A stretch of 64,000 nt of DNA from Rallus limicola (Eukaryota > Chordata > Aves > Gruiformes > Rallidae), in contig JAKCOZ010000005.1 of NCBI GenBank assembly GCA_022605955.1, positions 50,965,762-51,029,761 of the forward strand, written 5' to 3'. Position numbers and translations under genes: made by a program. Shown piece by piece: positions 37,500 through 50,504 of this stretch; the first letter of the stretch is position 1, and every line of letters starts with the position of its first letter. The notes beneath the pieces were generated by a model. It saw only the letters and a program-made list of their open reading frames with translations. It was not told the origin of the DNA and searched no databases.

Positions 37500-40400
37500 G
37501 AATAGTCTAAGTTGCATTTAATGCAAACCCTGCATTCTTACACACACTAAAGTTCTGGAATGTAAAAATAAAGTATCTTTTCTTTTTGCCTTGCAGACCA
37601 GAACCAGGTCCAATATATTTAAATAACCCTGGCTTTAACTTAAAGGTCAAAGGAAAATGAGTAATGAACTAATTCTCAAACAATGCAAAATTCAGAAATG
37701 TTTCTGGTGTGCAATGTATGTGGCTGTTATCCCCCTTGTGCCATTAGAGTTCATAAATACAATGTAAAGGAAATGTCCTTTCATCTAATATTAACAATCA
37801 GAATCTGAAAAAAAAAGACCATTGACCTTAACATGAACAGAATTCAAATGAGTAATAATTTCCTCCTATTTTAAAAAAGCTTTCAATAAATTTATTGTTT
37901 TTAGTTTTCATAGGGCTTGGCTGGTGTGCTGGGAACATTGCTATTTGCTTATCAAGCTTCTGCCCATATATATTCTGAGTTAATGAAAAGCGCTCCAGCC
38001 TGGTGCTGGCTGTGATAGGGCTGTGCTCATACATGCACTGTTGAAGGGTGGGTGGAATATTCTGTATTTTCTCATGCGCTATATTTCATTGTGGATTTTT
38101 TCTGTGTGGGTGAGGGGGGAAGTGGATTACAAAATTAGGACTTTATTTTAGCTGCAATGTAATTGCTTCAGCCTCCTTTAGATGTTTTGAATAACTGTAG
38201 AAGTAACAATGCACAAAAGCACAGGAAGCAATATGAGAAGCAAGCCCTTACCCAGCCTAGTTAAAATACTTTGGCCACGGTTTGCAGACTTGGATGCACA
38301 ACACTAGGCACCAAGAGTTCGTACTTGGATCCCTACAGAGGCTCCTTCCGCACCCAGAGGTGCCATTGCCTGGAGTTCTGGCATCAGTTCTGTGACAATA
38401 AACCCAGAGGATTGAACATGGAAGAAAACACATGGAAGAAAACCAGTCCATAGGATTGGTTTCAGCCATGCCTATCTGGTGTGGTCTCATGTACTGATGC
38501 ATCTGGCCACTGCTGTTGCCTAGGTTGTCCCCTGGATGGGTCCTGGCTGGCAGCACCCACCTTCTGGAGGGGTTCTACAGGTGAAGCAGGAGATGTGCAC
38601 AAGAGAGATTTTTGACCCTAGCTCACAAGCAGCCTCAGTCAAAACAAGACCAGAGTTTTTCCCATAGTGAGAGGGAAGCAGGGCCTCTAATTTCTTTCTT
38701 TCCTTCTAGGAAATGATTTCAAGGACAGAAATTGCATATACTTGGGCATGAAACAAATCGAGCTCTGTTCTTTCCGGTGCTGCGGGCAAGTCACTGCCTA
38801 TCCTAGGGACAGAGTTTTGTTCTGGTTTAACCTCATTAATTTAGTCACCGGAGTGCTGTGGAGAGGCTCTGCATAGCTGATGAATGTGGGTTATTTTCAC
38901 AAAGTTGCTGCTTTGTTGAATGTTGTGGTTGAGCCTGTTGCAGCCTGGAAATATCCTTGAGACACTTTCCCTCTTCTTCCCTGTATTGCAGTAGAATGCT
39001 GCACAGCAAGGAAAATAAGCTGTCATTCTGGGCTCTGCTTGGACACTGGAGTTTCAGAGTATGAATCTGTCCTGGGATCTGAAACCTCACTGTCTGAAGA
39101 GAAAGGGAGAATCCTCAGATGGGGAAACAAAGAAACCAGGATGTTCTTGCCTTAAAAAAATGTAAAGAGGGAAAGGAAACTGGGACAGAAGAGAGAAACA
39201 GGAGGGCGAGGTTTTATAGCAAAGGAGGTAGTTTCACAGGTGAGGATCAGAGAAGCTGGCTGCATAGGATGGGGAAAATGAGGTCCCCCTGATCCACAGG
39301 AGAAGCCATAAGCTGCAGTGAGGGCCGTCTCAGAAACACTGATCAAAACCTACAGAAGGTTTCAGGGTTGAACTTCAGCACAGAGCTCTGTACTGCTCTT
39401 TTACCATTTCGCCTCACCCTGTGTGTTTCTGGCACCAGTGAGAACGAAGGATAACAGCTTTTAGCACCCTTTGTAATGTCTGGAGTGTTCTGTATGTTGA
39501 TACTTCTTTGAAGGAATAAGCTCTAACCCACAGGGCCTGCAAGGCTGGAGGTAGGGGAGTGTCTGATCAAGCAATGGGGTGTCCAAGACTATCCACACAA
39601 GGAATGGGACAGCTGGGCTGTGAAGGCCCATTTCTAGGAAGGAGAGACAATCAAAATGTGTTAAATATAGAAGAAACACCTAGTAAAGGAATAGCTTGGG
39701 AATCATCAGAGGCAGTGGAATTTATCAATTTGGAACGCTGAAACGACAGCCTGTTCCGTGGGGAGAACATGGGTCAGAGTTTTATGACTCTCGCTTGGGT
39801 TGATTGTGATGAACTAGGTGCTTTCCACCCACACCTAACGTGCAAACAGGCCACGGGAGGAAGATGGAGCTAAACCCAGACGTAGTTACTTGTGCTGCAG
39901 CGGCACCTAAGGGCAGCCGAGAGCCTGAGCCAGTCTGTGTAGGCACCAGCACCTACCTAAAGGTCTTTTGCCTTTAAGGCAAGTAGGTGAAGATAAAATG
40001 AAGGTATGGGAACTGACCTGAGCAAGGCGACACATGGGAAGTGGAAATGTATGTTTATTAACTTATTTTTAGCAATTAGGGTTTTTTGGTGCCTTGCAGT
40101 CTTGCACTCGTTCTCCTATCTGAGTAGCTGACCATGGGTACCAGGCTACTTTGGTTCGTTTCGCAGACTGTGAGTCAGATGTTGCGTGGGAATTATCGCA
40201 GAAGAGAAAAATTTTCCTGTGGCGAATTGATTACTTGGGTGATACAGCCTTTCAGAGGATGCACCAAGCTAACATCTCCTCTGTGGGATCCAAAAATGCC
40301 ACAAAAATGGGAAATTTACTGTGTGGATTGAAAAGATGTGAGAGAGTGAGCTCTTTTCTGACCTATGAGAAATATAGCTGGACAACAAAATGCTTGCCCT

Positions 40401-42759
40401 CCATATTTTATTGCTGTAATTTGCTTTTTTCCATGAAAGACATGGGAGCTGGGACTAGCTTTTTATGTAATCAATGCAGTTCCCTGAAAACCCAGTTGAA
40501 TGACTCTGATTAGCACCAGCCAAAGATCTGGGCCATGGACTTTCAGGGGAGCCTTCTTGTCTCAGAGCTATTGTTAATGCTTCCTGTTTATAGCAGTTCA
40601 GCACAAAGCCTTACAGGTTCTGTCCACATAACAAAACAGCCAGAAGAGCTGAACCACTTTTCAATAAAGGTCCCTTGCCAACTTTTGCATGGTTCCCATA
40701 TCAGTGACAAGAACTGAAAGACCTAAAATGTGCCCAGTGTCCCCTCCTTCCAGATATTCAAGTATGAAAGTGACCCCTTTGTGGAGTGTTTTTGAAGTAA
40801 CTTTATCTTTCTAGATGTGGTTTTTACCATGCAGAAGATAAGCTTCGGGGACTTAGCAATTTCTCTTGCTAAAGGCAGATCGAGGGAGATATTGGGTGGG
40901 TAATTTATCAATATACCATGGAGAGGAATCAAGAGGGCTCGTGTAAGGAAAGAAGCATGTGTCTCAAAGGACAGAACCACAGCCAGAAGAGTGGGCACAA
41001 ACGTGAAGAAGAGAAGGAACAAGCAAAGCTGGAGGAGTGAGAAGGACACAGTGCAGGGAACAGGGCTCTGATGAACACATGTACTTAATCATACTTGAAT
41101 TAGCAATGCATCAGGGTCCAAAGGGTCTTTTCTTCCCCATGCTACTATTAGTGAGACATTTCTAAAGATACAAGAGACAGACGAGTGCCTGATGCCCATG
41201 ATTACTCAGCAGGAACTCCCTGAACTACCATTACCTGTTAACGGCAACAAAAGTCAGTTGGGTCTAAAAAGAAATATAGCCCAAGAGTGTTTCCTGCTTG
41301 TGGCGAAAATTGCTCTTGTTCATGGGCCAAAATTAAACTGAACAAGCATTTGAGACATAAAATGAGAAAAACACATTAGGGCTAGAGGGTACAGTCGTGC
41401 CGGTGGGAATGGGTTCACAAGATGGTGGGAATGGCACCATGGTTTCCCTCTGCCTCTTGCCAAAGCTGCAGCATACCCTGATTAGTGAGCTACATGAAGG
41501 GAGCAAGGCACATGGGGATATGAATTGACTGACCAGGGTATATGTTTAGGCATAATGCTGTCCATGCAGCATGGACATGGGCAGAGAGTACATGGACTGA
41601 AGAAAATGCAACAGAAGTCTCTTGAATGATGAACTACTGTAAGAAGGGGAGCAGAATCTTCCTGGTCACTCACTCTTCTAGTCCAGGACCTAGGGGTCTG
41701 ATACAAAGATGGCAGGGAAAGACTGAACAAATGAATGGAGGTGCACCTCAGATTGTGTAGACAAACTGTAGGAGGTTGTTTGCATGGAAGCCTTAAATGG
41801 GTGCAAGGTGAAGTTGAACAAGGTCATGCAAGAGAAATCTGTTGAAGATTACCAAGTATGTAAAGGCTATCTCAATTTAGAATTTAACTGAACTACAGTG
41901 GCTGGGATACACGGGGGATCTCATAGTTACTTCACATACATGTTCCTATAGTTCTCCTTAGCATTCAGTATTGGTAACTGTTTGAAACCGTATACTGGGC
42001 TATATTGACCATGATGTAATCTGTTATAGCCATTCCTATGGTTAAATGCAGTTAAACATTATTATGCAACAAAGATAGATCAGTGTCTAGTTTGATACTA
42101 AAAAGCTACGGCCTCTCCTATCACCTTCAAACCCCAGGCAACATCAGCAAGGACAAAATGAGGGAAGCTGGAGGTAATTTGTTTTAATTTTGTCACTCTG
42201 ATGACCAAATAATCAGAGGTGCTGCAGCATTTTCTCTTAGCTTTTGACTTGAAAGTATATGGGAATTGTCATGTTTTGATGTATTTGATTTGTTTGAGAT
42301 TTGATAGGCTCTATTCTTTGGAATGTTTATCTTCAGCGAACACATACAGAGGAGAAACACTGATTTGGGTATGAACCCAGTTTACAAAAAGGAAGTTGCA
42401 TGACTACAAGATCTCACACACATACCCCAGACCTGCAAACTGTCGCAATGGCTTGTAATAGAGCCATCTACTGACTCACAACCATTATTACACTGATACT
42501 GCCTGCCTCTGCTTCTTAGGAGTCCTCAGAACCAAGCTGCATCCTGACTCTGCTCATGATCAAAATAACAATTCGATATAGAAAGCAGGCTTTAAATAGC
42601 AAAGCGAGTAACACAGTCATGGGAATGGAAGCAGAGATGATTCCTTGGCCTGGAACAGAAGGTTGGCTATCGTTGAGGCCAGATAGTGTGATAGCTCTGA
42701 ACACTAGATGAAGAGCACAGCCGCAAGAATGGTGTTATATGATGAGAGCTCGGAGCAGA
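37500..42759. other. Unique non-coding sequence, no gene seen
   Basis: Contains a perfect 14-bp tandem duplication (acatggaagaaaac, 38416-38429 and 38430-38443). Frames such as 40151-40513 (plus) and 40723-41049 (minus) are unrecognised. No mobile element was identified with confidence. Confidence 0.5.
38416..38443. repeat. Perfect 14-bp tandem duplication
   Basis: 'acatggaagaaaac' occurs twice head to tail with no differences. It is not within a recognised element. Confidence 0.9.
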
Positions 42760-43180
42760 TGGGCAGTGTGGTTAATTAAAGAGCTAGGGATAATGTTTCC
42801 TAAATTAAAAAAAAAAGGAAAGTAGTTGGAAAACATTTTAAGAAACCATAGTCGGCATGTACAGGATCTCTCAGAACAGAAGAATTGAGATAGTGGAAAT
42901 TTATAAAAGAAAATGAAAAGAAAGTCCAGTTTCTCTAAAATATTGGAATATTCTCCCAAATGAGGTAAGTACTTTTAAAATGGATTGTGATAAGCTTGTG
43001 TTGGTGATTGGATGTCAAGGTTACCAGCAGTGGCAAGGAAATGGAATAAGTAACCTAGGAGGCCTGATTACTCCTATGTGCCTAATCTCCATTAACGTGA
43101 GGAAAGCTGATCCACATTACACCAGCTACAGCTCTGAATTTGTTAGCCCAGAGATCTTGAGAGGCTGTTGAAGATCTATG
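42760..43180 (+). mobile_element. Degenerate CR1/L2-like LINE remnant
   Basis: One plus frame at about 42940-43000 reads YWNILPNEVSTFK followed by MDCDKL. This matches the spacing of the CR1/L2 ORF2 C-terminal motif H-W-N-x-L-P-x-E-V followed by a T-F-K-x-x-L-D-like segment. Upstream 'ttgagatagtggaaatttat' fits the preceding E-x-V-x-x-Y-K stretch. The rest is too decayed to follow, so the limits are rough. It is older than all other CR1 copies here. A chance match cannot be excluded. Confidence 0.45.
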
Positions 43181-43827
43181 TAGACTCTGAAGAGGGAAAC
43201 ACGGCACGTCAGATCTCAAATTTTTACTGTTGCTGCTGAGCAATTACGCTGTGGTGGTCCTCGGGGGTTTCAGCTCATCGTGATTCAGAGGTGCTCAGTG
43301 TTGTACTAACAGCTCTTTGGCTTGTTCCTGCTGCTGCAACTTAATTTACTTCTCAGTCAGATAAAGGGTGCAAGCAGAGGTGGAGGGAATGTTTGTTAAG
43401 GGAGCTTCTTTGATGCCATATTTTTATATGTATAACCTATGATTCAGATAACCCATATCTATCCTTTTAAGAGTACCATATCTTGAAAATTAATTTTCCC
43501 GCAGATACTTCTTGGCTGACTCACTCTCCCCTTCATGGGGAGGCTGCACAGCCCACAGATTGCCCAGGTTGTGGTGGAAACTACCTGCTGAAGGAGTCTG
43601 GGGTGGGGAACAGGTCAGACATGAGTGATGCTGGGATAATAGGAGGAAGCAGCAGTTCATGTGAGAAACAGAGGCTGGTGGGATGTCAAAAAAGCAAGCT
43701 GCAAATTTTCTTCTTACGTTACTCTAACTGTTCCCTAAATAGTTACATCTTGGTGGCTAAAACCCAGATTGTACATATGAAAACATGGTAAATTAAAGGA
43801 ACCCAGGCAAAGAGAAATTCCAGAGGC

Positions 43828-43845
43828 TTTTTTTTTTTTTTTTTT
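43828..43845. repeat. Poly(T) tract, 18 bp
   Basis: The longest homopolymer in the window. There is no recognisable retroposed neighbour. Confidence 0.95.
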
Positions 43846-44449
43846 GTGAGACAGTGATAATGTCCATCCAGCTATGGAAAGAATTAAAAGTGAATATTGC
43901 CCACAGAATTGCTGGTAACGGTAAGGGTGAGCTGACTGATACTCATGGATGTAGGGCTGCCTTTGAAAAAATCCTTATCAGAACCGTTTAAGGGATCTGA
44001 AAACTAAAAATAGATTAATAAAATTGTTGGAAGAAACAAAAAAGAAACTGAAGTATGAGTAATGTAAACAACTTTCTATAAAATAACAAAAAACCTCCTT
44101 GTTACAACCATTCATTTTACCCACTTTGGCATTTAACCATGTCAGTTATGCTTTCTATTTAGACAGTCAAACATTTGTAAATTAACATGGGAGACATTTT
44201 ATAAGCAAAATTTCATATGATCAGATGTTTCAAGTTGGTAAAAGTATTTTTATACACTGAGTCATGGGCTGGTGTTGCTTACTGTACCAAACATACCTGA
44301 ATGTAGAACTCAGCACAATTAAGGCAGTTAGGCATGTTTGTGTAGGAGAAAGGTCCCAGTTATACAAGACAGTTAGACTGGACCATGAATAATTGAAGAA
44401 AATTTGTAATTAAAATGAGAGTTCTGTTATAAGGATGAAAGTGTCAGAT

Positions 44450-44515
44450 TTTCTAACTGGAATTTTGGCTCCATTGAAAACGATTGAGGTTTTGCATTTC
44501 ACTTGTGACCCATGT
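44450..44515. repeat. Ancient palindromic repeat fragment
   Basis: 'aattttggctccattgaaaa' followed by 'cgattgaggttttgcatttc' resembles an old sauropsid repeat whose arms read 'ggccccattgaagtcaatgg' and its complement. Only one diverged copy is present, and identification is from memory. Confidence 0.3.
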
Positions 44516-46404
44516 GCCTAATTAGGTCTTCTATTGGCCTAAAATTTGGGGGTTAAAACTGTGCACATGACATTATTTATGCAATCTTTTAAATCTTAGT
44601 TTTAACAGATCTTGGAAGGATGAATCGTAGTAAGTTAATTTAAAGTTTTCTAAGTTTGACTTGACCTATTGGGAAGTGCTTTATGCCTTTCTAATTCATG
44701 GGAATGATATTTCTTACCACATTATTTATCTCATTAAACCATGAGTTTAATTGTACATCACTGAGCTCTTGGAGAAAAATTATCCTGTCTAAGAAATGAC
44801 CTCTTATGCCAGCTGTAGCCATAGTAGATAGCAAAGCTATTATCAGGATATAACTGTCTCACACTCTTCCCTTATTCTTTAGGACAAATGCTGAAGCACA
44901 GTGTATCTGTGGAGAAAAAGCTAAGTGCAAAGAGTGTTAAGAACCTTCCTAAAAGAAACCCAGAAGCCAGGAGATTTCAACAAGCCTCTGCAGCAAACTC
45001 CATCACACATGGGTGAATACAAAAAATGGTAAAATCTGCTTTTACATATTTTTGTTTCTCCCTGAAATGAGCAGATGGTAAGTGAAAGAAATTGTATTCA
45101 GTTTTAAGCAGAAAGAACAATTGCAGGAGGATATTTCTATTTATGCTTTATAGTTAGGAATATTTACTGTCTTCTACAAGTTTACACAGCACAACTTGGA
45201 AAGACTGACCTAGCCTACAACCCAGAGTAAGAAACTTGAGTGAAGTGTTAGAAGATCTATCACTGCTTGACTCCTCCTGGTATAAACATGAAGCAAATAT
45301 CAGATTCCTCAGCAGTCCGTATTTTGGCTGCTGCCCAGAAGGTGTTGTTCTTTTTGGAATCTATGAAAGATGATAGGTTGACCCATGGAGGCAATCATAC
45401 ACTCTGTAGTAAAATCACAAACTGTATTTTGTGTGCATATTGTAAGTGGAGATGGGTCAAGTGGTCTCCCTGTAATGTGAACGTTGGCAAGTTCACCCTG
45501 CTGCAAGAATGGGAATAATGTGACTTACAGCACCTCACGTCATTCATTTCAGCAGGGAGATCAAGTGTGCAGTCAACAGAGGCTTCTCCCAGTTCAAAAT
45601 GCCTATGGGAATAAACACACACATAGAAAGATCAGCTACAGCTGTATTGCATATGGGCACAGGCTCCTATATTAATGGGGTAAAAATGGTTCATTATATA
45701 AGGCCTAACACCGTACTCTTACAAGGCACAAGAAGGGCTTGCCTAATTGTGAGGGAGACAGAGCACCAGTAAAAACACCCATGAAAACTTCCAGCCTTGC
45801 TACCTGTCAAACTAAAGGCAACAACCCTGCAAACACTGACAAAACCAGATGAGACAACCCTAAAGCCTCCTGTCACTGACAGCCAGTAGAGCCTCAGTGG
45901 CAGTATCCAAGTGAATACTTATCGGGGTTGTCATTCATGCAGCATCCTTTGGAAGGAACAACAAAAAAAACCATCACAGAACATTCTTCCCCACAAAACT
46001 GCATAATCACCCATCTTTCTTTCCTTCCAGCTCAGCCAGACATCCAACAAGTCAGGCAAATATTTGTTTATCTTGCAGTGTGTAAGTAGTACAAATGAAG
46101 TGAATGGGATTACTCGCGTGCTTAGAGTTAAACATGTGCTTTGCTGGATCGGGGCCACAGATCTCAGCAGTTTGTTGGGCTGAGCTGTAAAAACGAGCTA
46201 CGTAAAGATCCCAGTTCTTTGTCCAGATATTGTAATGCTGGACCCCTTCTGTAGTGAACATGTCCGGATGCCAGTTTCAGTGTATTATTTCACCTTGTGA
46301 TTGAGGTTTTTGCCCTGTTATTCATGGCAGTAAGACCAAATTGTCAGCTAACATGCATAATTCGATACACCTTCAGACAAAAGACACTAAAAAGTCATAT
46401 TAAA

Positions 46405-46446
46405 GAGAACTTCCACTGTATTTTTGAGAACTTCCACTGTATTTTT
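46405..46446. repeat. Perfect 21-bp tandem duplication
   Basis: 'gagaacttccactgtattttt' occurs at 46405-46425 and again at 46426-46446 without change. No element is recognised at the site. The identity implies recent origin. Confidence 0.95.
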
Positions 46447-48079
46447 ATCCTCTCTGACCACTCTCCTACAGCCAATAAATGACAGTGATTGAACTCAAAA
46501 TCGTAATAGAATACTTTATTCACTTGTTACCAGAAATAATCTTAATGTTGTCCGGGACAGCAGAGAAATATTCTCCACGGTTTAAAAGTGCTCTTATCCA
46601 GACTCAGCGTTAATGATAAAAAGACCTAATAGACTGCTGAGCCTTCTAAGTGCAGAGCATCCACCACCATACACAAATATTTTTGGAAAATGGTATGGAA
46701 ATTTTGATTTGCTCTTTCAATAATTACTCTGTTTCAGGCAGCTTGCAGCAAAACATCATGTTTTTCAACGGGTGAAAAGACCATTTTACCGAACAGTAGG
46801 TATTTCTATCGTGAAACGGTGCCTCCCTATATAGAATGGGAAACATCAAGTTCAGACATTAATGCTACTTATGATCATAAGCAACCCAAAAAACTGAGTC
46901 ACCCAGGACGGTGAAAACATATTCTCTGTGTGACAGCACTTTACTTAGGCTGACCCATCTGTTACCTATCTTTCCCTTTAATCAGTCGTGCTGATAGGCA
47001 GAATTATCAATGTGAATGAACCTCAGTTGTTTTAAACTCCTCAGCAGGAATTTCAAGCACTGCACATTTGGCAGAGCCCACACGTGGCAGGGACTGCATG
47101 CCTGTGTGTGGCTTCCTACAGTGGCTCCTGTGGACTGTACTGCAGGGCAGCAGGTACCACAGGGCTTGTGAGAGGAGTGTTATCTCCTGCTTACGGCCTG
47201 CTAATCCTGCTCTGGCGTTGTTCATATACTCTCAGCTGTGTGATGCCAATGGAGCTATGTATGCTCTCTGCAGAGGAGCTAGGCCAGGCTCCACCTGAGG
47301 ACTGTCTTTGTATTGGCAATTAATTAAACTCTGGTTTTGACAGTTAAGACCACTTTATGAAAACTTGCTAAGTGTTCCAGTCAATCTAGAACTACATTTT
47401 ACCAACAAGGATAGATATCTGAAAGTGTAGCCAAGATTGGGTAAAGAAGACAAATCTTGGAAAATTTTAACTTACTAAAATCAACACTTTATTTGGAATG
47501 TAATTAAGAAAGAAACAAAAAATAACCCTGAAATGGAGGTGAAGTGTTTGTTCTACTCAAAGCACAGAGTAATTAGTGGAAGAAACAGGACTTAGTACAA
47601 TGACCTCCTTGGTAGCTGAATCCTCCCACAAAGAAACCACCTCTGGTTCAGGAAGTACCTGAGCCAACCCAGGCAAGAGTGGAGCAGGACAGTCTCCAGG
47701 AGAGGATTGCTGCATTCTTGCTCTGGTTTTTGCCCTTCTGTAACCTGTGTCTACTGACTACCATGAGAGGAGGACACCAGGCAAGACAGAGCTTTGGCTG
47801 GGCATGGTAAGACTGTATTATTTAATTATCTAGAGGCAGATGTCCTGTAAGAGCCAGGAAACAAAGAAAAAGATGTGTAAAGCCCCAGGGAGATTAGTTC
47901 AATGAAGTCATCAGAAGTGAACTATGGAAATTTAACTTGGAAAATAACTGTCTGTGTGTCCCCTTCAGCAGCTACAGCAAAATCAGTAAAATGTGTCTGT
48001 TTATACCCACGCTGCTGTTGGTTGAACTCTGCTTGCTCTGCTATCTTATGAGCTGTTGGTGATGATGATCAAGAAACAT

Positions 48080-48192
48080 ATAGAATCATAGAATCATAAA
48101 ATGTGTTAGGTTGAAAGGGACATTTAAAGGTCGACTAGTCCAACCCTTATGCAGTAAGCAAGGACATCTTTACTAGACCAGGTTGCTCTTAA
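48080..48192 (-). mobile_element. CR1 LINE 3' tail fragment
   Basis: 'tagaatcatagaatcataaa' (octamer terminus), 'ttaggttgaaagggacattt', 'aaaggtcgactagtccaacc', 'agtaagcaaggacatcttta' and 'ctagaccaggttgctc' are the reverse complement of a CR1 3' end. Only the untranslated end remains. Similarity ends near 48192. Confidence 0.88.
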
Positions 48193-49699
48193 GCTTCTTC
48201 TGGAAACATCCGCTCCCATCAGGTCAGCGAGGGCTGTTCACCCCCCCACACCTCACTGCAGAGCTGGGGGTGTCTGCATTAGGGATGCCACATTACTGAT
48301 GTTCTGCAGGACCTGGGTGTCCCTCTCAGCCTGGCTGCAGCCCAGCTTCTCTCACACACAGGAGTGGGATGGCTACTTCATGGAATGTTTGGGTTTGGGT
48401 TTTTTTTCAAGTTGTAGTTTTTGACATGAGCCCAGAAATCTGCCTAGGTGATCATGCAGGTGCTGTTGTCATTGCTGGTGCTTGCCTGGTAGGGAGGACT
48501 GGAGGGGCTGTGGAGGTAGGGAGAAGCAGCATCAGCATGCAAGGAGGGTGGGCAGCTTAAGAACTCATTTGCCAGCTGCAGTGACACCCATGCACTCTGA
48601 GGTACTTCCAGTGCAAGGTACCAAAACTGTACTGATGTGTCCAAGCACTTCCATAGCTCTTGCCAGCTGGCCACTCTCTGGAGAAGAACCTCACACCCAG
48701 CCTTTTTCTGGCCTGGTTCTGCATGCTGGTGTGAGCTCTTCAACATCCCAGGCTTCCCATGGTCTTTGCAATGAGGGACATATTCCCTCACTCCTCTACT
48801 TCATCCTTGACAGGACTGTTGGTGTTGTTTGCAGACCCAAGGTCTCAGGGGGTTTGGTCTCTTCACTTGGGACACCCCCAAAAAGTTCTGTCCGGGCACT
48901 CCTTTCACACAAACTTGGTGGCAGTACTAAGTAAGAATCAATCACCCATGGGTTTGCTTTGAGAAATGTGGTGCTGAGTGACAGCACTCTTTATATTGGT
49001 GTTTTTCTCCACTAAATGGCTGATGCAGCATTTAATGGAGGAGGAAGAGCACACTTCATAGGAGGAAAATATTATAACTATATGCAAAGGGTGTTGAAAA
49101 TGGATGCTTTGATTGCAGAGCCATCTAGGCTCTGGTACAATATGACAATATTGAGCAACCACTGCATAGACAATTGTCCTGTTAATTAGCTGCCTGGCTG
49201 GCTACAGATGCTGGCTGGCCCTTACCTGCAAATGCCAAACAGAGAGGTCTGGATTTCGAGTTGTGTCACAGTTACAACTAGCAGCTTAAAAATGAACCAT
49301 CCATCCTCTTCTGAGGTGTGTGATTAGGAGGTTACATATCAGCACCACAGCCTTGGCAGCCCCTCTCTGTTTGGAACAATTAACTGAGAAAACAAGACAG
49401 AAAATCAATACTGAGGAAGACTAATGAACCACAGCATGTACTTCAAGTGAAAACGTTTGCAGTTTTTCTTTAACATGTCATGGGGCGTCATGTAAGAGAG
49501 CTACGAAGGGGACGAGTGGCAGGAAGGTGTTCATCCTCTGCTAGCCCCACTGTCACAGCAGAAGGGAGCACCCAGGGTGGTGTGGTGGGCTGCTGCCAAC
49601 CATCCAGCTCCGACACTGCAGGTTTTTAAAGTTAGAGTTAGGAGCTGAGTTGGGCCTATTCACCCCATTTCTCCTGAATTTCCTCTCAGGGGGTCTGTA
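48193..49699. other. Unique non-coding sequence, no gene seen
   Basis: Overlapping frames at 48444-48791 (minus) and 48482-48934 (plus) lie in GC-richer DNA and resemble no known protein. No repeat was recognised. Confidence 0.5.
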
Positions 49700-50000
49700 G
49701 ATATTTTGCCGGGCTGATACGGACCCCTGCCATCGGCAGCGTAGGCCGCGTGCCTTGTCCCCCTGCTCCTCTGCCTGCTTGGGAGAGCTGCGCGCCCGGC
49801 TGTGCTGTCAGGGGAGACTCGGGGCTTCCTGCTCTGCCCTGCTCCGAAACGTCACATACACGCGGATTTATTTTTTATTTTATTTTATTTGACACCAATT
49901 GCAAACGATAAAGGTAAATTGCCCTGCTCGATCCTTGCGGCGCCGGTCCCCAGATCCGTGCGATGCTGCAAACGGGCAGGCGATGGCACTCCAGCATCGC
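49700..50000. promoter_or_regulatory. Small CpG-island-like patch
   Basis: By hand count, 49710-50000 contains 24 CpG dinucleotides in about 290 bp at GC-rich composition, giving an observed/expected ratio near 1. Clusters include 'gtaggccgcgtg', 'agctgcgcgcccggc', 'ctccgaaacgtc', 'cacgcgga' and 'ttgcggcgccggt'. The flanking kilobases are CpG-poor. It is interrupted by a TTTTA microsatellite (49867-49890). Such patches usually mark unmethylated promoters or enhancers in vertebrates. No first exon of a known gene is seen on either strand. It is the best promoter or long non-coding RNA start candidate in the window. Confidence 0.45.
49867..49890. repeat. TTTTA-type microsatellite
   Basis: About four units of 'ttatt/tttta' type within the CpG-rich patch. 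It is short and imperfect. Confidence 0.8.
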
Positions 50001-50504
50001 CTTTCCTCTCTGCTGCCAGGGACCCATCTGCAGGCTCAGCTCATTCCCAGAGCTCTCTGACCTCCTGACATCCAGTTTCACTTTATTAATGGCCATTTTG
50101 CACCCGTTCTCTCTTGAAACAACATCGTGCACAGACCTACATGGCTCCTCCCCATCTCTGGCACTGGATGCCTGTGTTCCGTACAGATAGAGTCGCATTC
50201 CTGTCATGACTCCAGGCTGTACAAGGCAAAATGCTCAGAGCTTCCTCTTAGAAAGCAGACTTCCCATCCCCTTGATCACTGCATCTTTCCCAGCGCAGTT
50301 TGTCTTCAGCAGGGCCCTGTGTATACCACAGGAATGGCATTTTACTGTCACTTTGCACAACAGTTACTATCTTTCCTGACACTGCTTAAGACCACATTTC
50401 CTTTTTACACAGCTACATCACACTGGCAGCATATAATCATCCCATAATCACCACACATGCACAGGTCTTTCTCTGCTTCACTCAATTCTAGCAGATGAGC
50501 TCCC
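50001..50504. other. Unique non-coding sequence, no gene seen
   Basis: Short frames run on from the CpG-rich patch (49802-50068 plus, 49875-50207 minus, 50127-50447 plus) but have no recognisable similarity. Confidence 0.5.

Larger units (their letters stand above)
43181..48079. other. Unique non-coding sequence, no gene seen
   Basis: Holds a T-run of 18 (43828-43845), a likely palindromic repeat relic (44450-44515) and a 21-bp tandem duplication (46405-46446). A frame following the splice-acceptor-like 'tactctgtttcag' at 46726-46738 stays open for about 56 codons but resembles no protein and has no donor site. Nothing else is supported. Confidence 0.5.

Noticed and set aside
37467..37500. 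hAT-like terminal motif 'cagtgtttttcaaactgtag'
   Set aside because: Only about 20 bp matches, with no opposite terminus and no 8-bp target duplication found.
38755..38830. Possible MIR-like core 'gcgggcaagtcactgcctatcc'
   Set aside because: The match covers about 22 bp, without the downstream 'cctcagtttcc' or 'aaatgggg' blocks.
46739..46910. Acceptor-like site followed by about 56 open codons
   Set aside because: No donor site, no protein similarity, and such a length is common by chance.
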